From: a virus
Length of the DNA: 42,991 bases
Direction: 5' to 3' (one strand)
IMG/VR virus record: IMGVR_UViG_3300017991_000179
Span: 1 to 42,991 of that record
Below are positions 36,275 through 42,991 of the stretch, in pieces. How positions within the stretch are numbered: position 1 is the stretch's first letter; each line of letters begins with the position of its first letter. The position numbers were made by a program, and so were the translations under genes. The notes beneath the pieces are model-generated. The model did not search any database and had not been told where the DNA came from. It saw only the letters and a list, made by a program, of their open reading frames with translations.

Positions 36275-36564
36275 TACAACTACTTTCAGCATTTGCAATA
36301 GTGGGTCTACACAATAGCGTTGACCTTTTGTTGTATCACTTCACAGGAAAGGACTTAGAAGTGTATTACGACCAATTAGAAGGTAGCATTTGGCAGACAA
36401 TTCTAAAGCCTATTATCTTTTGCGTGTACTGCATGGCTTCTGTAATGGGTACTTTACTCTACTTTACCTTTGCATCATTGCGAGGGTTGCAAGAGTTTGA
36501 TTTCTATCTTTGGTTACCTTCGCTGTTTGTTATCGCTGGGTTGATTAAATGGATAGAGAAGTGA
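36271..36564 (+). CDS. Multi-pass membrane protein
   Basis: 97 residues with about three hydrophobic segments (IQLLSAFAIVGLHNSVDLLL, LKPIIFCVYCMASVMGTLLY, WLPSLFVIAGLIKWI). Between terminase and tail genes it might be a second holin-like or an exclusion protein. CVYC could bind metal. Confidence 0.5.
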   Translation: MIQLLSAFAIVGLHNSVDLLLYHFTGKDLEVYYDQLEGSIWQTILKPIIFCVYCMASVMGTLLYFTFASLRGLQEFDFYLWLPSLFVIAGLIKWIEK

Positions 36565-36764
36565 AAGCAATAGTTTTAAAAGACATTAGTCCCGAAATAA
36601 AGAAGGGTGATACACTTGTTCTTAACGGTAATTTTTATGTTAAGGAAGGTTCTGAAAAGGGCTATGTTGAACACATGCATTTTGGTAACTCTGTAAAGTC
36701 TCCTAACTTTTACGACAAAGATTCTGTTTGGTATCAAAAAGACTACTTTAAAATAGTTGAATGA
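36549..36764 (+). CDS. Small protein, SH3-like or beta-barrel
   Basis: 71 residues. Strands with turns (KGDTLVLNGNFYVKEGSEKG) suggest a small beta barrel. It overlaps the membrane protein by 16 nt and the next gene by 4 nt. Function unknown. Confidence 0.5.
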   Translation: MDREVKAIVLKDISPEIKKGDTLVLNGNFYVKEGSEKGYVEHMHFGNSVKSPNFYDKDSVWYQKDYFKIVE

Positions 36765-36856
36765 CTTTTACAGAAGAGTTTCTAATTGCCAACCCTGATT
36801 GGGCTGAGATACTTACAGACGACCCACCTAAACAACTGACAATTGAGTTTGATTAA
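36761..36856 (+). CDS. 31-residue acidic peptide
   Basis: 31 residues, ATG 36761 to TAA 36854-36856 (ATGA with the previous stop). Acidic (TFTEEFLIANPDWAEILTDD). The overlaps suggest it is translated and coupled; function unknown. Confidence 0.4.
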   Translation: MTFTEEFLIANPDWAEILTDDPPKQLTIEFD

Positions 36857-37100
36857 GATACCTTTTGTTTTTTACAAACCAGACAATTCCGATGTTGATT
36901 ATGAAGCATTGGGTATTGAACCACCAAAACAGGATATTACCGAAGAAATCATTAAGGATGTTTGGGTTCGTTACGACATAATCACTACAATCGAGCCTAA
37001 TATAGATGGCGATGGGTGCTATATTGATTTAGGTAAAGAAAGGTCTTGGTTGAGTCCACTAAGTCCTGATGAAGTTGCAAAGAAGATTAACGAAGCGTGA
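36843..37100 (+). CDS. Hypothetical acidic protein
   Basis: About 85 residues from TTG 36843; TTG 36849 is an alternative, and no ATG is available. Acidic with beta strands (IKIPFVFYKPDNSDVDYEAL, VRYDIITTIEPN). Overlaps the 31-residue gene by 14 nt. No family recognised. Confidence 0.45.
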   Translation: MSLIKIPFVFYKPDNSDVDYEALGIEPPKQDITEEIIKDVWVRYDIITTIEPNIDGDGCYIDLGKERSWLSPLSPDEVAKKINEA

Positions 37101-37101
37101 A

Positions 37102-37335
37102 ATGAATAAAGACCTAAAGCCAAACATTGATAAAATTGATTTGAACGGCTGTAATGTTCAAATGCAATTCGGCTCGTCTATCACATTGACCGTTGATAAA
37201 AACGGCAAAGATATAGTTGAGCAGTACGATTCTAAAGGAATAGCAGAAATGAGAAAGCGATTCAACAAGGGTGGTGGAAATTACATAGAAGATAGAATCA
37301 AAGTTTTTGTTAATGCGTTAAACGCTGTTGAGTGA
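37102..37335 (+). CDS. Hypothetical small protein
   Basis: 77 residues from ATG 37102, 1 nt after the previous stop; the frame from 37069 would overlap more. Beta-rich (LNGCNVQMQFGSSITLTVDK) with a helical end. It overlaps the next gene by 4 nt. Perhaps a tail protein. Confidence 0.5.
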   Translation: MNKDLKPNIDKIDLNGCNVQMQFGSSITLTVDKNGKDIVEQYDSKGIAEMRKRFNKGGGNYIEDRIKVFVNALNAVE

Positions 37336-37958
37336 AAGACCTGTTATTCAAATTCTTATCCAAAGTAAGCCCGAAAACGGTTGACGAGTACATTATCCAG
37401 CGATGGGTTAAGCCGTTGGACTTGAAAGACCTTAATTTCGCTTTTGTTGATAGCGATGGTAAGGCGTGGTACGAATATCCCGAAGGTCTAGGAATCAACA
37501 TGAAACGTCTATCCCGTAACCTTCAAGCGTACGAATATCTTACGGCAAGACTTAGCCCCGAAATGTTTGATGCGGCTGTTGAGGACATCAACAAGGCTTT
37601 AGCGCATGGAAAAGTAGTTGAGGCTGGGGCTATATTAACGCGCCTAAAGACGTTAAAAGACGAGATAATACCTTTAGACGTTCTTATTAGTTTAATTGCC
37701 ACAGACCTTGTAAGAGAGGACGAAACTATGGACGGTGATAACATGACCATCCATCAGGAAAAGTGCGATTATCTAAAGACATCAATCGAACGCGGTGATA
37801 GCTTTTTTTTTCGGTTGACCGTTGTGAAAGACCTATCAGAACGGTTCAAGATTTCCAAAGAAGGATGGATGACCATCTTAAAAGGATTTCAAGACGCGGT
37901 AAAGGAAGCAAAAAGGGAAAGGGATATACTTCTTTCGATGAACTCCGACAAGGAGTAG
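37332..37958 (+). CDS. Tail assembly chaperone, first frame (G-like)
   Basis: 208 residues from GTG 37332 (GTGA overlap). Helical with an acidic middle and a Lys/Arg-rich end (KEAKRERDILLS). Position directly before the tape measure, plus a second frame overlapping its 3' end in -1 phase, is the hallmark of the lambda G/GT type. Its product would coat the tape measure during tail assembly. A low share of ribosomes would shift near 37910-37917 to give the longer form. Confidence 0.6.
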   Translation: MKDLLFKFLSKVSPKTVDEYIIQRWVKPLDLKDLNFAFVDSDGKAWYEYPEGLGINMKRLSRNLQAYEYLTARLSPEMFDAAVEDINKALAHGKVVEAGAILTRLKTLKDEIIPLDVLISLIATDLVREDETMDGDNMTIHQEKCDYLKTSIERGDSFFFRLTVVKDLSERFKISKEGWMTILKGFQDAVKEAKRERDILLSMNSDKE

Positions 37959-38131
37959 CCAAGAACGCTGTTGCATTAAATGACTTCATTCGCGATGTAA
38001 TGTCAAGCGATGCGGAAGAGTATGACTATCTGATGTCGTTATCTGCTAAACGCTTTTTATTAGAATTGCGTACCTTTGTAAAACGTGTGGAAAAAGCACG
38101 GAACGAGCGCGACAAAAGGGCGGCTTCATAA
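37865..38131 (+). CDS. Tail assembly chaperone, second frame (T-like, -1)
   Basis: An open frame in -1 phase to the G-like gene, overlapping it by 94 nt. A run of five A then GGG (37910-37917) is the best slip site; a shift there gives a fusion of about 266 residues. The part after it (GYTSFDELRQGVAKNAVALN ... LLELRTFVKRVEKAR) is a helical domain. ATG 37865 may be incidental, because the first 20 residues look like an unused frame. The slip site is not a perfect X XXY YYZ. Confidence 0.5.
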   Translation: MDDHLKRISRRGKGSKKGKGYTSFDELRQGVAKNAVALNDFIRDVMSSDAEEYDYLMSLSAKRFLLELRTFVKRVEKARNERDKRAAS

Positions 38132-38155
38132 CCCTTAAAACATCCAACCTATGGA

Positions 38156-40279
38156 ATGGCTGATAAGATTGTCGCAGAATACACCGTTAAAGTTGATAAG
38201 GCGTTAAAAGACCTTAACAAGTTAGCCGCAAGGGTTGACAAGGTTGATGACGAACGCAAGAAGGTTCAGAACGGGTTTAAAGATATGTCTAAGGGTATGG
38301 CTGCTGACTTCAAAAAGGTCGGGGCTGCTATTGGTTTGGCTTTTGGTGTTGACCAATTGGTTTCATTCGGAAAAGAGGCGGTAAGAGTTGCAGCACAAGC
38401 AGAGGGTATCAGAACAGCGTTTGCGCGTCTTAATCAACCTAATCTATTAAACGAATTACGCAAGGCAACACGGGGCGCGGTTGATGACATTACATTGATG
38501 CGTCAAGCAATACGGGCGCAAAACTTCAAAGTACCATTAGAACAGCTAGGAACTTTCTTTGAGTTTGCCACAAAGCGGTCAATTCAAACGGGTGAAAGCG
38601 TTGACTATTTGGTTAACTCCATCATTGACGGTATCGGGCGAAAATCTACGTTGGTATTAGACAACTTAGGAATCAGCGCAACCGAACTTCAAGAAGAAAT
38701 GAAAAAGACGGGTGATTTTGGTGCTGCTGCTGGTGCTATCATTGCGCGTGAACTTGAAAAAGCGGGTGATGTTGCTGATACTACTGCTATTAAGTTGGCA
38801 AGGTTAGATACGACCATGCAGAACTTAAAAGTAACAATTGGTGAATTGCTAATTGATTTCGGTGATTTTGCATTGATACTTGATGACATTTCAAAGATTA
38901 CAAACCTTTCAGAAACAGGTCTTGATAATTACACGCAAAGAGCAGCAGAGGCTGGAAAGGCAATAACAGAGCTTTCATTAGCAAGGAATGAAGAAATAGG
39001 CGTTTTAGAACGTTACAAAATACTTCTATTGGGAATATCAGATGCTCAGAAAGAAGAAATAAGACTTTCAAGAGAGAGTAACGAATTAAGCGAAGATGAA
39101 TATGTAACGCTTTCAAGGCTAAATCAACTTTATAGTGAGTTGGATGTAAAGGAAAAAGAACAGATTAAAAACCTTGCATACTACAACCAATTAATTAAAG
39201 ACCTGCAAGCGGAACAGGCAGATGCAAATACAACACGCGAACGGGTAAGACAATTAGAAGATGAAATAAACGAGGCTATACGTCAAAGGCTTATTCTATT
39301 AGGCAAACTTCGTGAGGTTGGTTCTGGCGATGAAGAAAGGTTTGATTTAGTTAGAGGCACGGCAGCTAGAATGACGGACGCTGAATTTGATGCCGCTAAA
39401 AAATCACTTGTTATTCAAGAAGATTTAACGGATGACATTTTGGAAGATGCTGATAGGCGTAATGCTGGCTTAATAGCAAAAGGGCAAGATTTAGTTTCAG
39501 CACAAAGAGCATTACAAGAACAGATAACAAAAGACCAAGAAGAACAGGAGCAAATAAGGGAAATGTTATCTTTTGCGGCTGTTGATGGATTGATAAGCAT
39601 TGTTGGAAGCGTAGCTCAAATTCAAAACAATCTAATCCAAGACGAATTAAACGATTTACAAGCTGCATTAGAGAATGGCAGCATTACTCGCGAAGAGTTT
39701 GAAGATAGAAGAAAGCAACTATTAAGAGAACAGGCTGAAAATCAAAAATCAGCAGCTTTATTTCAAGCGACTATTGACGGTGCTGCGGCTGTTGTAGCCA
39801 CTTTTAGAACAGACCCGACGGGAATATTGGCAGCGATTGTAGGTGCTACAGTTGCGGCTAATATAGCTGCGATTGCATCTCAGCCATTGCCTGAGTTTGC
39901 CGAAGGTGGTTTTGTAAACGAACATGGAGAAATTAGAGGTCGCTCACACAAACAGGGTGGTGTTAAGATTGAGGCGGAAGGCGGTGAGTTTATCACATCG
40001 GCAAAACACGCTAAACAAAACGCAGACATTCTTAAAGCTATCAATTCGGGACAATGGGAAAAGTATAAGATGGAAAACATCATTGCGCCTGCTATCAACC
40101 AAGTGTTAGAAGGCGGCTTTGAAAATATGGGTGCTTCTTATTCCTTGCAAAACAACTTTAACGATAAGAATCTACTTCGCGCAATAGATAGGCATAGAAC
40201 AAGTGACAAGGACGGTTTCATATTCCTAGCGCAAGAATTGAAAAGATTAAAACCACGTAAACGAGGAGGCTTTGCTTGA
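38156..40279 (+). CDS. Tail tape measure protein
   Basis: 707 residues. Long helical stretches (DKIVAEYTVKVDKALKDLNK; many Gln, Glu and Lys heptads at 300-550) surround a hydrophobic segment (AAIVGATVAANIAAIASQ, about 560-590). A C-terminal region with EFAEGGFVNEHGEIRGRSHK is very common in tape measures. It sets tail length; at about 0.15 nm per residue the tail would be near 105 nm. It is among the longest genes here and the chaperone genes lie just before it. Confidence 0.88.
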   Translation: MADKIVAEYTVKVDKALKDLNKLAARVDKVDDERKKVQNGFKDMSKGMAADFKKVGAAIGLAFGVDQLVSFGKEAVRVAAQAEGIRTAFARLNQPNLLNELRKATRGAVDDITLMRQAIRAQNFKVPLEQLGTFFEFATKRSIQTGESVDYLVNSIIDGIGRKSTLVLDNLGISATELQEEMKKTGDFGAAAGAIIARELEKAGDVADTTAIKLARLDTTMQNLKVTIGELLIDFGDFALILDDISKITNLSETGLDNYTQRAAEAGKAITELSLARNEEIGVLERYKILLLGISDAQKEEIRLSRESNELSEDEYVTLSRLNQLYSELDVKEKEQIKNLAYYNQLIKDLQAEQADANTTRERVRQLEDEINEAIRQRLILLGKLREVGSGDEERFDLVRGTAARMTDAEFDAAKKSLVIQEDLTDDILEDADRRNAGLIAKGQDLVSAQRALQEQITKDQEEQEQIREMLSFAAVDGLISIVGSVAQIQNNLIQDELNDLQAALENGSITREEFEDRRKQLLREQAENQKSAALFQATIDGAAAVVATFRTDPTGILAAIVGATVAANIAAIASQPLPEFAEGGFVNEHGEIRGRSHKQGGVKIEAEGGEFITSAKHAKQNADILKAINSGQWEKYKMENIIAPAINQVLEGGFENMGASYSLQNNFNDKNLLRAIDRHRTSDKDGFIFLAQELKRLKPRKRGGFA

Positions 40280-42185
40280 GACTTATTTAGACGGCACTTT
40301 AGTTAATGAACCTATTGATTTAGATAAGGTTTCTGAACATCTTTATTATTCGGAAGAGTTATCTTCTTACATATTAGAGGTTGATGGAAATATTACGTTT
40401 ATGGGTGACGAGTATGACTACATAAGAAACGTATTCTTGACCAATGTTTGCGGGTCGATTGATGTTAGGATACTAGATACTGAAAATGCTGAAATTGACT
40501 TTCAGGGAATAATAAACGTGTCAGACACACAATTCAATCCAAGTAAAAGGTTTGCAATATGTGAGATTCAAAACAACAATATCACATCAAGGATTCAAAA
40601 CAACAGGTCTATACTTTGCAATTTAACTGCTGGGAGAAGTAAGAATGACATTGATTATTCTGTAACTCAACAGACAATTACATTGCTAGACCCTACTAAT
40701 TCCAACTCAATAGAAAGGGAGGGAATAAGGATATTTGATGCTTTTTCTTCAATCATTACGTTCATTAGCGATGGTGAACTTGGTTTTGTGAGTGATTACT
40801 TCGATTACAACACTAATACAGACCCACAGGTTTATTCTGTTTTAATGACGGGTGAAGAGGTAAGGACGGGCAATGGCAATTCCCCTACAATATCCTTTGA
40901 AGATTTGTTTAACGACATGAACTCGCTTGAAAACTTAGCGGTAGCATATGAAGAAACAACAAATCAAATAAGAATAGAAGATAAAAACTACTTCAAACAG
41001 CAAACATCATCAGTTTCTTTTGACAATGTAAACGACCTATCACAGGCATTAGCAACTGAAACATTATTTGCTAAAGTGACATTCGGTAGCGCAAAAGTTT
41101 CAAGTGATTTTGATTACCTGCAAGACATAAGGTTTAACTCTTTTGCCAACGAGGAATACCATTTAGGCGGTCAATGTAACACCGATACAGAATTAAAACT
41201 AGACCTAAACGCAATAATAACAGACACAAACATTATACAGGATGTTTTGCCATCAGGTTCAATGGGCGGCTCAGGTAATGACAATTACGATGATGATGTT
41301 TTAATCATACACTGTAATTCGTCAAACGAAGTTCAGCTAACAGAAAAGCCAGCAATACCTACTGATTTTTACTACAATGATAGGTTCGTAAATAAAAACG
41401 TTGCCCTACGTTGGCTAGGTCAAATACCCCAATCAATCTATGCCTTTTTAGGCGAAGGAAACGATGGTTGTTTTATAAATTCGCCAAATAGCTTTAGTGG
41501 TGTAACTATTCTACAAGGCTATCAAGGAACACAGGAAACGCCATTACCTTGGAATGACGTGAACAGCAACTATCAGGTGGCTACTAGGTGGTTTCCGATA
41601 CAAGGGTATACAAATCAATACATAATAGACAATGAAGGAACACCGCAGGCTGGGGGTGTTATATTTAACAACCAACATACAATAGGTATTTACACAGCAC
41701 CCGCAAACGATGTTTATTCCTTTGAAATAGACGTTAGAAGTACTTTGAACTCAATAGGTTTTTTTGGTAAAATGATTGCAAATTCTGTTTCAGGCGGTTG
41801 GGGGTGTGTGTTTATTAATGGTGTTTTAGAGGGTGGTGGAGTTTACAGGTATCAGGGCGGTGCAACTTTCTACTTAAACGCTGGCGAATACGTTGGTTTT
41901 AGTTTAAACAATGGTCTTTATGAATATGAATCTGGGTCTACATTTAAGGTTTACGACCCTTTAGGTGGTGTTTGGCAAACCTATGATGCTGCAAGCGTTT
42001 ACAACATAGAAAATCAGACCACTTACCCAATACCTATTGACGATTGGAAAACAATTAAATCAGCGCCTTATCAAGCAATGGGACTTAATTATAATGGCGG
42101 CTCAACCTTGGGTTGGCTAAAGGACATTAGCAGAAACCTAAAAACAGGTAATGCAGAATTAACATTACTAGGACAAAATGGCTAA
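40272..42185 (+). CDS. Tail tip / distal tail protein
   Basis: 637 residues, starting at TTG 40272 inside the tape measure end; the next in-frame ATG would remove 43 residues that look like the family start (LETYLDGTLVNEPIDLDKVS). The N-terminal half is a distal-tail-like beta domain; the C-terminal third (ANDVYSFEIDVRSTLNSIGF, then GGVYRYQGGATFYLNAGEYV) is a C1q/TNF-like jelly roll. It follows the tape measure, as baseplate hub genes do. Overlaps the next gene by 8 nt. Confidence 0.65.
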   Translation: MLETYLDGTLVNEPIDLDKVSEHLYYSEELSSYILEVDGNITFMGDEYDYIRNVFLTNVCGSIDVRILDTENAEIDFQGIINVSDTQFNPSKRFAICEIQNNNITSRIQNNRSILCNLTAGRSKNDIDYSVTQQTITLLDPTNSNSIEREGIRIFDAFSSIITFISDGELGFVSDYFDYNTNTDPQVYSVLMTGEEVRTGNGNSPTISFEDLFNDMNSLENLAVAYEETTNQIRIEDKNYFKQQTSSVSFDNVNDLSQALATETLFAKVTFGSAKVSSDFDYLQDIRFNSFANEEYHLGGQCNTDTELKLDLNAIITDTNIIQDVLPSGSMGGSGNDNYDDDVLIIHCNSSNEVQLTEKPAIPTDFYYNDRFVNKNVALRWLGQIPQSIYAFLGEGNDGCFINSPNSFSGVTILQGYQGTQETPLPWNDVNSNYQVATRWFPIQGYTNQYIIDNEGTPQAGGVIFNNQHTIGIYTAPANDVYSFEIDVRSTLNSIGFFGKMIANSVSGGWGCVFINGVLEGGGVYRYQGGATFYLNAGEYVGFSLNNGLYEYESGSTFKVYDPLGGVWQTYDAASVYNIENQTTYPIPIDDWKTIKSAPYQAMGLNYNGGSTLGWLKDISRNLKTGNAELTLLGQNG

Positions 42186-42991
42186 CACGATACCAAATCA
42201 ACCGATAGTATTTGACCAAGATGAAAACTGCTGGTTAGAAGATTCAGGAATAAAAGTTCTAGCTGAGCACGGAGACATTACGCAGTTTCAAATGAAGTTA
42301 AACCCTTGCGGTTCTGATTTCAATTTGATACAGAACGGCAACTTTCTATTAACCTCAGGGATGGTAGGTAGTTTTTGGGAACGAAATTCAAACTATTGGT
42401 TTATTCAAGATGGTGAGGCTAGAAAGGTTCAAGGGCTGAGTGGGTCGTTTTATCAAGAAGCTCCAGCGTCTCAGGGAACTTTGGCACGATTAACTTTTGA
42501 CATTGTAATAGGACAGGGTGAAATTCAGGCGGGGTGGTCAAGCACCGCGGTAACAATTACTGAAAGTGGTTCGTATGAGTTTTGGATAGAAGCGGTTGCG
42601 GGCACAAACTTGGTTCTTTTCTTTGGTGATGCGTCCTCTGTTGCTACATTAACAAACGTACAGTTAATATCTGTAAATGATGACTTTCTAGTCAACATAG
42701 TTGACGAATCAGGCGTTGTTGTTGATTCACTTGAAAAGGCTGACGGTTACTTTGACATTTCAGAAGGTTACTTTACTTGCTCAATAGATTGGGAGGCTCT
42801 TTCTATACCCGATGGGTGCTACACATTAGAGGTAATTGACCCCTGCGATTGTGCTAAACGAGGAATATACGCATTGGATTTTAAAGCCTCAACATTTGTT
42901 TGGGATTTGGAATCGGGCTGGACTATTGATTCGGGTTCTGCTGATTTCAGTAGTTCTGTTGATGCTTTGGCTCAGTTATACCATGTGGTCT
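42178..42991 (+). CDS. Tail-tip/baseplate protein, 5' part of junction-spanning gene
   Basis: ATG 42178 opens a frame that runs to the end of the window and continues at positions 1-884 (about 524 residues in all). Residues about 45-160 (NLIQNGNFLLTSGMVGSFWE ... TLTNVQLISV) look like a carbohydrate-binding jelly roll. A second like module spans the junction. DGCYTLEVIDPCDC resembles linker repeats of Bacteroidota phage tail proteins. Probably the host-recognition tip. Confidence 0.75.
   Translation, partial: MANTIPNQPIVFDQDENCWLEDSGIKVLAEHGDITQFQMKLNPCGSDFNLIQNGNFLLTSGMVGSFWERNSNYWFIQDGEARKVQGLSGSFYQEAPASQGTLARLTFDIVIGQGEIQAGWSSTAVTITESGSYEFWIEAVAGTNLVLFFGDASSVATLTNVQLISVNDDFLVNIVDESGVVVDSLEKADGYFDISEGYFTCSIDWEALSIPDGCYTLEVIDPCDCAKRGIYALDFKASTFVWDLESGWTIDSGSADFSSSVDALAQLYHVV
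42869..42991. repeat. Terminal direct repeat (right copy)
   Basis: Identical to positions 1-123 and in the same reading frame; see the left copy. Confidence 0.97.

Overview
The window is a complete circular genome of a tailed phage (siphovirus-like). The first 123 bases are repeated exactly as the last 123 (42869-42991), so the unit is 42,868 bp, and one tail gene runs across the junction. The host is most likely a member of the Bacteroidota. Many genes are preceded by the TAnnTTTG -7 box of that phylum, often only 4-5 nt before the ATG. Shine-Dalgarno sequences are rare, and the protein set (a DUF3127 SSB-like protein, this type of capsid and tail protein) fits such phages. No integrase, tRNA gene or CRISPR array was seen.

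Layout. (1) 33679-42991 and 1-7110: terminase, small tail-region genes, overlapping tail-assembly chaperone frames, tape measure and two large tail-tip proteins. Then come a putative tail-tube gene with its own promoter, leader and terminator, a sugar-enzyme set (three glycosyltransferase-like proteins and a left-handed beta-helix acyltransferase), and a coiled-coil scaffold candidate. (2) 7111-10930: an accessory island between scaffold and capsid gene. It holds a candidate small RNA with its own promoter and terminator, palindromic cassette-like boundaries, an ExoX-C-like protein, an HExxH protein, and on the minus strand two near-identical HAD phosphatases flanking a PP-loop (PAPS-reductase-like) enzyme. 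(3) 10930-18882: major capsid, neck, portal and MuF genes and a neck-fibre fusion. (4) 18897-20278: lysis (holin-like, amidase, spanin-like). (5) 20322-30735: nucleotide metabolism, ERF recombinase, SSB-like protein, homing endonuclease, RusA, small HTH regulator, DnaA-C-like protein, adenine/cytosine methyltransferase, Mom-like DNA modifier and DnaB helicase. (6) 30770-33500: small unknown genes, some divided by further cassette palindromes.

The genes suggest a lytic-type phage that copies DNA with its own DnaB plus host polymerase. It may modify its DNA (Mom-like, methyltransferase, PP-loop enzyme, dATP/dGTP-diphosphohydrolase-like fusion) and may decorate virion or host glycans. Most unusual are: (a) a 40-nt frame-breaking insert exactly inside the Walker A motif of the large terminase; (b) an H-type pseudoknot with compensating base changes in the leaders of the capsid and tail-tube genes; (c) several other structured or self-contained RNA units; (d) a pair of double-palindrome operators, each with 20-bp centre spacing; (e) cassette-type palindromes that delimit the accessory genes. 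Protein calls come from recognising family motifs by eye; no database search was run.
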